64,000 nt of DNA from positions 41,151-105,150 of IMG/VR virus record IMGVR_UViG_3300027917_000024. The stretch is one strand, 5' to 3'. Positions 52,393-62,200 of this stretch are shown one piece after another. Made by a program: the position numbers and the translations under genes. The notes beneath the pieces are model-generated. The model was not told where the DNA came from. It saw only the letters and a list, made by a program, of their open reading frames with translations, and did no database searches. Within the stretch, counting starts at the first letter, position 1; each line of letters opens with the position of its first letter. Source of the DNA: a virus.

Positions 52393-53265
52393 TTATTTCC
52401 TATGTATAAGATCTACAGCCTTTTTCACATCTGTAAAAACGTCTTCATCTGTCGTTTCGATGTACCAATCTGTGTTCCTTGTTGGATCAATGGTTTTTCC
52501 CTTCAAGAAGTGCATATCAAACGGATAAATAATAAAAGCAGGAACGTGGGCTGTATATGCTAAAAATCCCAATCCGTATGGTCCAGAGAGTAAAAGATCT
52601 GAGTTTAGAAGTACCGCCATCTGTTCGGTCAGTGTCTTACCGGCATAGTTATGTAATGTGAAGTTGAATGGTTCCAATGCCTCAGTTATGGATCTTTCTA
52701 TCATTCCTGCTTTTGTCGAATGTACTACTGCTACCATATAAATATGAATTGGTTTGTTTACCTGTGCTTCTATTTTATCCAGGCAGTAAATCAGATCATA
52801 TTGCAAGGAAAATTCTGCATCATAATTCGTATCAAAAGCGTTAATGGCAATATTGATGGCATTTTTATCAATGAGTTTCTGTACGTCCTCAAACATTTCC
52901 TTGTTCACATTGATTTTATGCATATAATTTGTCGGTTGCCTGGGAAAAATCTTCTCTAAATGATGGTTCTTAAGATGCTCTATAATATCAATGTTAATAG
53001 TATTATTTACATATCGGTTCAAATCAATGTCATGTGGAAAATTAGCTACTGAGACGTATTCCTCATAAATAGGAGTAGGACCCAGATAAGCAATTCCATT
53101 GAATGAACTTATAATATCTTGTGAAAGAACGAATTTTTTTGCTTTTTTATCGTAAGCTGTATTTATTCCGATCAAGTCGAAATTACTCATGACTAATTTC
53201 CGATACAGCAAAATAAAGTTAGTAAAATCATCTCGTACCAGGCAGGTAAGCAGCCTCTTTTCCAT
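52393..53265 (-). CDS. Putative GT-B-like glycosyltransferase
   Basis: Protein of 290 aa, ribosome site AAGGAGG before ATG 53265. The C-terminal half (MVAVVHSTKAGMIERS, then DLLLSGPYGLGFLAYTAHVP) resembles the donor-binding half of GT-B transferases such as GT9, but I cannot confirm a catalytic motif. The N-terminal half is not recognised. Flanked by two clearer glycosyltransferases, so a shared sugar-modifying task is likely. Confidence 0.55.
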   Translation of the reverse strand: MEKRLLTCLVRDDFTNFILLYRKLVMSNFDLIGINTAYDKKAKKFVLSQDIISSFNGIAYLGPTPIYEEYVSVANFPHDIDLNRYVNNTINIDIIEHLKNHHLEKIFPRQPTNYMHKINVNKEMFEDVQKLIDKNAINIAINAFDTNYDAEFSLQYDLIYCLDKIEAQVNKPIHIYMVAVVHSTKAGMIERSITEALEPFNFTLHNYAGKTLTEQMAVLLNSDLLLSGPYGLGFLAYTAHVPAFIIYPFDMHFLKGKTIDPTRNTDWYIETTDEDVFTDVKKAVDLIHRK

Positions 53266-53274
53266 GGTTCCTCC

Positions 53275-54645
53275 TTACTCTACAAAATATACCTTCTTGT
53301 ATAGTTCTGTCATACTGTCACTCTCAATATTATAATTTTTAAGAACGAACTTTTTTCCCTCTTCTGCATATTCTGTTACTTTATCTATATTATTTATACA
53401 GAAATCTATCGCATCCATCCAATCATCAAGTTTTCCAGCCTGTTCCGTCTGTGTAGGAACTAGCATGCACGAGTTTTCCATTTCTTTTTTGATATTTGAG
53501 TACGGGTCGATATCGGAGCAGACAGGAAAAGCTGTTGTATAAAGATATTCCAAAAGTTTGATGGGGCTTTTTGATCGATTGAAGTCACATTCCACAAGAG
53601 GAGCAAGTCCAATATGCATCTGAAAGCTACTCAAAATCTGATGGTAATAGATGGGTTCAACAAATGGAAGGGAAATGATTCTATTAAAATAAGGAGATAG
53701 GTCCTTTGGTGGAGACTCGCCCATAAAAAGCATGCCTATATTTTCATACTTATCAAACAATTTTGGAATAAGCCCTCCAAAAACCTCTGTATCCTTCTGA
53801 TGAAATGATGATCCAATCCAAGCAATAATAATATCAGAGTCGTATTGTAATTTTTTTGGAAGATCAATATATTTATGATCAAATACACAGTTAGGGACGA
53901 CCATTACATCATCATTATGCTTTCTCAACACATCAGCAAGAGGTTCGGTTGTTGTTACTGCCCTATCACATTTCTTCAATATATTTGTTGTCACTCCAGT
54001 CCTCATTGGTGTCCAAAAGGGATATGCATGGTTCCAGTCCGGTAGATTCCATATATCATCATCAAGCTCAAACACCACTTTCTTACCACTAGCTTGTGCC
54101 TCTTCTACAACACCCTCAAGACTAGGATCTGCTGGACGTTGAATGACCAGAGTATCAGCTAGATTATATAAATGGATTCGATCTGTAGTGATGAGATGTG
54201 CGGGAATTCCCTTCCTGCATAAAGCAACACTCGGTAAAAACATTCTGTAATAACCGCATCCCCATTTTCGATGGTACGTCTAACCGTTGGATTTCTCCGC
54301 TCTCTAGACTCTCATAGTTTCCTATGAGCTCGGACCATATCATCATCCTAAAACATATAATAGGATGTCTCGCTTTTCGAACTCACTTGAGTTCTACACT
54401 TTACGTTGGTCTCTGAACCTGCCCCATATATAATCTGTACATGAAGGGGATTGGCTGCTGATCGTCCAATCTTTTGGTTTTTTAGCTGTCACGTTTAACA
54501 TTTCTGTTTCCGTTGTAGCACCAAAAGCTCTATAGGAGTTTCCAGCAATTAACGAGATTTGCATCTAGGTATTACTACCTAGAGGGACAAATGGTTTATC
54601 CGCCGCCATAAACGATACGGTTTTTACTTCTGGTTCTTGCTGCAT
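53275..54645 (-). CDS. GT4-type glycosyltransferase interrupted by a group I intron (exon 1 54587-54645, exon 2 53275-54268)
   Basis: The spliced protein is about 350 aa. Exon 1 starts at ATG 54645 after AAGGAGAGG and codes MQQEPEVKTVSFMAADKPFV; exon 2 continues with KWGCGYYRM at the splice (splice bases not certain). The central part has IIAWIGSSFHQK and the C-terminal half has HIGLAPLVECDFNRSKSP and LLEY, as in GT4 donor-binding regions. Without splicing, translation of exon 1 would end at a TAG seven codons after the splice site, and an ATG at 54243 would give a truncated 322-aa protein lacking the N-terminal motif. The product would add a sugar to an unknown acceptor. Confidence 0.8.
54269..54586 (-). 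other. Group I self-splicing intron (about 318 nt)
   Basis: On the minus strand the conserved elements are in order: P (AATTGCTGGAA, 54540-54550), Q (GCAGCCAA, around 54451-54463), R with P3' (GGTTCAGAGACCAACG, 54404-54419) and S (GATATGGTCCGAGC, 54328-54341). P4 pairs GCTGG with TCAGC; P7 pairs GACC with GGTC; P3 pairs CGTT with AACG. P9 is CTCATAG/CTATGAG with a GAAA loop. P1 is exon ATTTGT with intron GCAAAT, giving the required U-G at the splice. The 5' site is after 54587. The 3' site is best placed at the G at 54269, but 54263, 54260 or 54257 also keep the frame. No intron-encoded nuclease gene is seen. Confidence 0.88.
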
Positions 54646-54845
54646 ACTTCCTCTCCTTTTTCTTTTTTGTTTGTCTTTTGCTTCTTTTGGCCATCCAATT
54701 TTCTCCGATTACCTCCTTTTTCGCCGCCTCGTTCTCTTCCTCCTTTTTTTAGTAGCTTTATTGGCTGGAATTGCTTGCTGGTACGTGTTGAACGGCCCTG
54801 CAATCCGTCTTCGCCTTCCAAATACAGATGGTTGGCTATAGACAT
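54624..54845 (-). CDS. Small, highly basic protein (uncertain)
   Basis: Possible protein of 73 aa, with AAGGG before ATG 54845. The C-terminal two thirds are rich in Lys, Gly and Arg (KKGGRERGGEKGGNRRK), the first third more normal. It overlaps the start of exon 1 of the glycosyltransferase by 22 bases. Low-complexity sequence makes it doubtful. If real, it could bind DNA or RNA. Confidence 0.4.
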   Translation of the reverse strand: MSIANHLYLEGEDGLQGRSTRTSKQFQPIKLLKKGGRERGGEKGGNRRKLDGQKKQKTNKKEKGEEVCSKNQK

Positions 54846-54862
54846 AATAGCCCTTACGGGTC

Positions 54863-55048
54863 TTAACTATCATTGCTATCGTCTGCGAAATACAACTCGG
54901 GAGGTTTTACAAGGTTTCTTAAAGCTCGTATGTCCTCAAGAGTAGGTTCCTTAACATCCCACAATTTGATGATCTTGATAACACCAGGAATTCCATGCTT
55001 CATTAAAAGTTCTACAATTACTATGATAAACATCATCGTTGGATCCAT
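54863..55048 (-). CDS. Small membrane protein
   Basis: Protein of 61 aa, ribosome site AGGAG before ATG 55048. Residues 5-30 are hydrophobic (FIIVIVELLMKHGIPGVIKI), followed by a charged tail (EPTLEDIRALRNLVKPPELYF). Size and layout resemble holin-like or small host-membrane phage proteins, but no family is certain. It lies with the lipoprotein-like gene, so the pair may act at the membrane in lysis or superinfection exclusion. Confidence 0.65.
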   Translation of the reverse strand: MDPTMMFIIVIVELLMKHGIPGVIKIIKLWDVKEPTLEDIRALRNLVKPPELYFADDSNDS

Positions 55049-55060
55049 TACTTCTTCTCC

Positions 55061-55438
55061 TTATTTATGCTTGTTGATAATATCTGATAAATGCCCACCA
55101 ATTTCTGCTAATTTTTCCATCAACTCCAAAACTCTCATTTTTTGTCCTTCCTTATCTCCAGCCGACATTCCTTGATAGACCTCCAAAGCTGCCACTGCCG
55201 ACATATATACAGCATAGTAGTCTTGAGCAATTCTTACGGCTTCCTGTTTTGCTTCCTCACTCATCCGACCATCTTTGTATAATTCGGCAATGGTCTTCAT
55301 ACTTGTATCGTATAAAATCCCAGCGGTCCCCAAAGAGCTATACGTAGTCTTCACGAAACTAGAGCATTGAACAGTTACAAGCATCAATAAAATCATCAGA
55401 AGTGTTAACATCTTTGAATTATTAAGTCTTTTCCTCAT
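55061..55438 (-). CDS. Exported, possible lipoprotein
   Basis: Protein of 125 aa. Residues 1-24 are a signal sequence: basic start MRKRLNNSK, a Leu/Met-rich core, then VTVQC with Cys25. The lipobox is imperfect (Gln at -1, Thr at -3), so lipidation is uncertain. The mature part is helical (ASxAALEVYQ, MELLEKLA types). Phage lipoproteins of this size often block entry of other phages or act in lysis. It starts with GAGGAG upstream and ends 12 bases before the small membrane protein. Confidence 0.65.
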   Translation of the reverse strand: MRKRLNNSKMLTLLMILLMLVTVQCSSFVKTTYSSLGTAGILYDTSMKTIAELYKDGRMSEEAKQEAVRIAQDYYAVYMSAVAALEVYQGMSAGDKEGQKMRVLELMEKLAEIGGHLSDIINKHK

Positions 55439-55460
55439 AATTACACTCCTCTTGTTTAAG

Positions 55461-56243
55461 TTATCCTCTACCTGTATTCATAGAACGATTGATGAATCTC
55501 TCGATGTATTTAAAGGAGTTCGATCCCATGAAGCTCCCAACACGATCCAAAGAACCAGTACCGTCCTTGAAGCGAATACTTACATCACCAATAGTTCTTG
55601 CGACAATCCCAGCCATTTTCCACTGCTGAAGTTCTGCAAGTTCTAGATTGTTAGAGAGATAAAGTGCTTGTTCGATGGTTGCGAATTTGACATATTTATC
55701 AAGGGGGGAGATGATGAGATATTGACTCGAACTATCTATTGGACTGGTAAATGCAGTACTAACAGTAAATGTACCGGTCGATGCTGCATAATCTGAAATT
55801 TCCCTTGATTGACCCTTATTCGTACCGCTTATGATGTAGATTGCCCCATAGTTAAAATAGTCGTTTTCTCTTGCAAAATTAGAAGAAGAAAAGGTTGCAT
55901 CTACAAGAGTAGTTGTCGTACCACTGTCTGCATAGCCACTATAATATTCTTGCCAGTCTCTTGGAAATTGCAGTCTTTGATAGCCGGAAGTAAGAACATC
56001 ATAGATTGAAGATTGTAGAACGTGCTCCAGACCACCACCTTCACCCCCTTTGAAGAGCTTCGATCCCTTGAATTTGAATATATCCAAGTCTATTGTTGCC
56101 TGTCGTAGCAACCTCTCTCTTTCTAGATAATCACTATCATTCCAATTTTTTGAATCGGGACGACTCGCAATATATGCATTTGCTTCAACAAGAGTGACGT
56201 AAGTATCACTCGTAGATCCCCCAACAAGTGCTGTTAATGCCAT
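55461..56243 (-). CDS. Head-tail adaptor protein
   Basis: Protein of 260 aa. The N-terminus DTYVTLVEANAYIASRPD and the helical segment YLERERLLRQATIDLD are typical of the phage head-tail adaptor (DnaT-like) family that binds below the portal. A domain of about 80 residues (GTTTTLVDATFSSSNFARE ... ISGTNKGQSREISDYA) is inserted in the middle, resembling a small beta-sandwich. The final helices (IEQALYLSNNLE) complete the adaptor fold. It starts 1 base after the poly-serine gene ends. Confidence 0.78.
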   Translation of the reverse strand: MALTALVGGSTSDTYVTLVEANAYIASRPDSKNWNDSDYLERERLLRQATIDLDIFKFKGSKLFKGGEGGGLEHVLQSSIYDVLTSGYQRLQFPRDWQEYYSGYADSGTTTTLVDATFSSSNFARENDYFNYGAIYIISGTNKGQSREISDYAASTGTFTVSTAFTSPIDSSSQYLIISPLDKYVKFATIEQALYLSNNLELAELQQWKMAGIVARTIGDVSIRFKDGTGSLDRVGSFMGSNSFKYIERFINRSMNTGRG

Positions 56244-56244
56244 T

Positions 56245-59200
56245 TTATGTCACCTTTGCTAAATTTTTGATCTTGTACTGAGCCGTCATCCGAGCTGTTC
56301 TACCACTGTAAATATAAGTCACTTGTAATACAGCAATTTCATATCTATTATTCTGATTATAAATCAAGTTTGCATCAGATGTCAACTCTAAATATACTGC
56401 CGTTTGTATAGGTGTAATATTACCTTCCTGCCTGATATTTCCAGTAAATTTATCATAAAGTATGTAACTAGCCGAATCTGGTTTTATTGTGTTTCCATCC
56501 ATATCCTTGAATACTATCCGTACTTTAACTGTACCTCTTTCCGGTACAATTGCTCTGATGCCAGTTAGTTGTTCAGCTACTTCAAGAGAAATACTACTTG
56601 AGGAACAACTAGAACTAGAACTACAAGATTCCAACCAGTAAATTGTCAAGTCACCGATCAATACAATTCCAGCCAAACTAGCAGAAGATGAACTGGAAGA
56701 TGAACTGGATCTCGAACTGGAACTACGACTGGAACTCGAACTACTAGAACTGGAACGTGAGCTGGAACTGGAACTGGAACTAGAGAATGACGAAGAGGAA
56801 CTCGAACTCGAACTACTACTCGATCTAGAACTTGAGCTGCTACTACGACTGGAACTGGAACTACTACAGAGCCATTCCTCATCGCTTATAGATTTAATGA
56901 ATTTATCATCACCAATTACCGTATCAACTTGGTTATTATATTCAGTTTGGATCCACTCTATTGATCTGACTGTATTTGAAATCCGTACTTCATCTAGAAT
57001 TCCATTAAAATAACCAAATCCATTCCCCGATCTTCCGAAGCGCCACCTATCTGTAACTATTGATATTTCTTGTACAACTTCTATATCTTCCCTCACACCA
57101 TTTACGTGGATCGAAATTTGGCTATTATCTTCATGACACGCTGCAACATAGTACCAAGTATCTGGATCGGGACCGGTTTGGATAGTAGTTGTTCCAGTAG
57201 CTACTTCATCTGCCGGTTCTGTCGTTCTTATGTAATGTTCAAATTTACTATTTGCAGTAATTCTCAGCTGTGTTGAAAATACCGATCCTAGGTTATTTGT
57301 TCTAAGTAAGATACTAGTAGAAGTAATATCATTTGCTCTTACCCAAGCAGTAATTGTATATTCTGTTAGATCATCTGTATCTAGAACTTGGATCCAATCA
57401 TCAATACCATCGAATAGTTGCGCATAAGAGATTTTCCCATCAGTTCTAGACGGTGTTCTGCTAGCTACACCCCCACCACCAGTACCTGAAACCGCATTTC
57501 CAGACGAATCGGCATATTCCCCTGCTGTTCCGTTAGCTTGTTCATCTAAATGCCATACTCTAGTGAAATTGTTATCCCATGTGTCAGAAGTACCCGTTGG
57601 TATAGCTTGTGTTGGGTTTCCATAGAGAATCCAAATGATCGTCGCACTGTCAGCATGAACCTCCGGTACTTTCACCCATGCAACTAACTCAGCTTCTCCA
57701 GATCCTCCGTCCTTCTCAAATTTTTGTATCTCGTGATCAAGCTGTACACCTGTTCTGCTTGCAAATATGATATCATAACCATCATCTCTAGCATGATCAT
57801 ACAGGTTCGTATCGTTTTGTAGATGAATCAATACTGGGAAGTTAGTCAGATCCGCTTCAACGAGATCTTGATTGATATCGATTCGGCGGCGATAACACCA
57901 ACCTTCAAATTCCCAGCCTCCAGTTGAGTAGGAGCTCGAACTAGATGAACAAGAACTTGACTTGGAACTAGAACTGGAACTGGAACTTGATCGAGAGCTG
58001 GAACTGGAGCTGGAACTAGAACTAGAGCGTGAACTGGAACTAGAACTGGAACTCGAACTTGATTGAGAGCTAGAACTTGAACTTGATGATGACGAGCTCC
58101 TACTCGAACTGGAACGGGAAGAACTGGAACTTGACCGAGAAGAACTAGAACTGGATCGTGAAGAACTTGAAGAACTAGAACTACTACTTGATCGTGAACT
58201 AGAACTGGAACTTGATGATGACGAACTTCTACTTGAACTCGAACTCGAAGATGACGAGCTAGACCAAGAACTAGAACTAGAACTGGAAGAGGAACTTGAA
58301 CTTGATGATGAAGAACTAGATCGAGAACTGGAACTAGAACTGGAAGACGAACTTGAACTTGATGATGAAGAACTAGATCGAGAACTGGAACTGGAACTGG
58401 AAGACGAACTTGAACTTGATGATGAAGAACTAGATCGAGAACTGGAACTAGAACTAGAAGAGGAACTTGACCTCGAACTAGAGCTGGAACAGGAACTGCG
58501 TGAACTCCTACTCGAACTGGAACTGGATCGAGAAGAACTTGAACTTGAAGAAGATGAGCTAGATCGAGAACTACTGGAACTGGAAGTAGAGCTAGAACTA
58601 GAGCTAGAAGAAGATGAGCATGAACTAGAACTAAGACTGCTGCTCGATCTGGAACTGGAACTTGAAGATAATGATGAGGAACTAAAACTGCTACTTGATT
58701 CAGAACTAAAACTGGAACTAGAACTGCTACTCCATTGTATGTTTTCACAACCCTCATTCACTATAAAATTGTCAGCTCGCCATGTAAGAGCTGGATATGA
58801 AGCTCCAGCATTAGAGGCATCTAGCTGAATTTGCATCCTATTACTAGTTACAGTCCTTGTACTAATCGAATTCCATTGACTATTTCTCCAGTAGTAGGCA
58901 GTTACCGAACTTCCAGACCTTACGAAACGTAGCTTACCTGGATCGTCTATAGAACTATAACTGTCATTTAAACTACTCCACCCTGCTCCGCAACTCGTTT
59001 TATACCAAAAGAAATATCTCCAAAAACTGTTCAAGCGCCCATAATTTATATAGGCTATATTACAACCTAGATCAGTATCATATAAACCGAAACGGACATA
59101 GGACTGGTTGGCAGTAGACCAAGAAATCATGTCGAAATCGAGTTGTATATCAAAATTACCAACAAACATAAATTTCGATAGTACTCGATCTGTGCCAGTA

Positions 59201-62200
59201 CCTTCTCCTGATAGTTTAGTAAATTCAAGAGCATTACTTTGGATCTCAGGAGTACCCGCTGTTATCCACCACTTCGTAGAATCTGGAGGATCGCCATCAT
59301 CTCCTGTGAAATAATCATTAACAGGTGTACAGAAAGATCGAGAAGATGAACTTGAGCTAGAACTACTACGACTCGAACTGGAACTAGAACTACTACTCGA
59401 TCTCGAACTGGAACTGGAACTAAATGATGATGAGCTTCTACTTGAACTCGATCTGGAGCTCGAAGAAGAAGATCTAGAAGATGAGCTCGAACTGGAATAG
59501 GAGCTCGAACTCGAACTTGAGGAAGAAGATCTAGAAGATGAACTAGAGCTCGAACTAGAGCTGGATCGAGAACTGGAACTGGAGCTGGAACTGGAACTAG
59601 ATCGTGAACTGGAACTACTACTTGAACTGGAGCTGGATCGAGAACTGGAACTACTACTTGAACTTGAACTGGAACTCGATATGGAACTAGAAGAACTTGA
59701 ACTCCATTCTAGATTGTCGCAACCCTCATTAACCGTAAAATTATCTGCTCGCCATGTAGCACCAGGATAATTGGTTTCTCCATTTACTGTAGTGAGCTCA
59801 ATCTGGAAATCGCTATCTGTTGTATGTCCGTAAGTATCTACAAGTTCATTCCATTGACTATTTCTCCAGTAGTAGGCTTTTATGTAATTACCTGTTCTGG
59901 TAAGTCTTAATTTGCCTGTAGTGTCGCTACTAGGATAAATAGCATATGGTTTAGTTGTAAAACCAGACCCACAATTACTTCTTGAATGTGCTTGGTATCG
60001 GTAACCAGCACTATAATACCCATATTCCAATAGTTTGACGTTACAGCCCAGATCAGTCGCATAGGCTGATATTCGTAAGAACCATTGATGAGATGCGGGG
60101 CCGCTTGTAACTTCAAAATCAACCTGAATATCAAAATCACTTGTAAACACGAATTTTGAACGGACAGCATCAGTGGTTCCCAATGCCCCTGATGCTTGAG
60201 TCAATTCTAGAGCGTTGCTTTGTATGTCAGGACTGCCGGAAGTTATAAACCACTTACTAGAATCTGGGGGATCTCCGTTAGATCCTGTGAAGTCATCATC
60301 CACATCAGTACAAGCAGATTTGGATGAAGAACTAGAAGAGGAAGTTGATGAGTAACTTGAACTAGAAGAACTAGAAGTGAACACAGAAGCTGAACTGGAA
60401 CTAGAACTACTACTCGATCTTGAACTCGAACTTGATGATGACAATGATGAACTAGAACTTGATGACGATATTGATAAACTAGAACTAGAACTACTACTTA
60501 AACTTGAACTGCAGCTGGAACTAGAACTACTACTCGATCTGGAACTGGAACTTGAACTTGATGAAGAAGAACTACTACTTGATCTTGAACTGGAACTGGA
60601 ACTTGACGAAGAAGAACTGCTACTTGATCTGGAACTACTTGAAGAACTAGAACTGGATGAACTACTACTCGATCTTGAACTCGAACTAGAACTTATGCTA
60701 GAGCTTGATGAACTAGATGTAAATGCTGAACTGGAACTTAAACTGGAACTAGAACTTGATTGCGAACTAGAGCTAGAACTGGAACTAGATGAAGAGAAAC
60801 TACTACTTGATCTTGAGCTGGAACTGGAGCTAGATGAAGAAGAACTACTACTCGACCTAGAGCTGGAACTGGAACTAGATGATGAGGAACTACTACTCGA
60901 TCTTGAACTCGAACTAGAACTAGACGAGCTAGAACTACTACTCGATTTAGAACTTGAACTGGAACTAGAACTGGAAGAACTACTACTCGATTTAGAACTT
61001 GAACTGGAACTAGAACTGGAAGAACTACTACTCGATCTGGAGCTGGAACTGGAACTAGATGATGAAGAACTGCTACTTGATCTAGAACTGGAACTGGAAC
61101 TTGATGAGGAGGAACTACTGCTTGATCTAGAGGATGAAGAGCTAGAACTAGATTTGGAGCTAGAACTTGAGCTAGAGCTTGAGCTTGAACTAGACCGTGA
61201 ACTCGAACTCGAAGTGAGTGCAGAACTGGAACTGGAACTAGAACTGGAACTAGATCTTGAGCTAGAACTGGAACTGGAACTAGATGAAGAAGAACTACTA
61301 CTTGATCTCGAACTGGAACTAGAACTTGATGAACTAGAACTACTACTTGATGAACTAGAACTAGAACTAGATCTCGAACTGGAACTACTACTTGATCTGG
61401 AACTACTTGAAGAACTAGAACTGGATGAACTACTACTCGATCTGGAACTGGAACTGGAACTTGACGAAGAAGAACTACTACTTGATCTGGAACTACTTGA
61501 AGAACTAGAACTGGATGAACTACTACTTGACCTAAAGCTGGAACTGGAACTGCTACTTGAACACGAAGAGCTAGTAGCAACACTTGAACTGGAACTTGAT
61601 GAACTTGAACTAGAACTAGACTTTGAACTGGAACTGGAACTAGATGAAGAAGAACTACTACTTGATCTCGAACTGGAACTCGAACTTGATTGAGAGCTAG
61701 AACTTGAACTTGATGACGATGAACTATAAGAAGGACAACCAGCATAGAATCTAAAATTATCAAAATCAACAGTTACGGCTGGATCCGCATTCCAACCATC
61801 TACATAAAGACGTACTGTTCCATCTCCACTACCAATAGAGGCCCCACCTACCTCAAGCTCTACCCAATCACCTGTTCTATCTTCATCATAATAACCCCTA
61901 ACAGTACTTGAAGAACGTGTTAATCTAAGGGCACCAACTGTACCTGACCTAGAATCATTATCCTCTATCTCAGAACCACCATTAACATACCCACTTCGCC
62001 AATCAGGATTAGCGAGACTTTGCCACATACGCATCCGAAACAAATGCGTATCGTCTATAGTAAATTGAATTCCAGCCTGCCATCCAGAATTATCTGGTGT
62101 AACTACACCATCTATATCTACCCTTACATCAAAATCACCTGAAACTATTGCCAATAAATCGGCTCTTGGATTATTTTCTCCGCTTGGTTTTACAAATCTA

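Noticed and set aside
54164-54346. 60-codon minus-strand ORF across the intron 3' half
   Set aside because: It overlaps the intron core and exon 2 in another frame, has no ribosome site, and shows no protein-like pattern.
60377-61693. Plus-strand open frame of 438 codons, Leu-Glu-Asp repeats
   Set aside because: It is the antisense of the poly-serine array. The alternating AGY/TCN codons of the minus strand automatically leave the plus strand open. It has no ribosome site and no family resemblance.
60320-61730. Possible CRISPR array in the repetitive region
   Set aside because: Units are contiguous and coding, with no unique spacers of constant length. It is a minisatellite within one reading frame.
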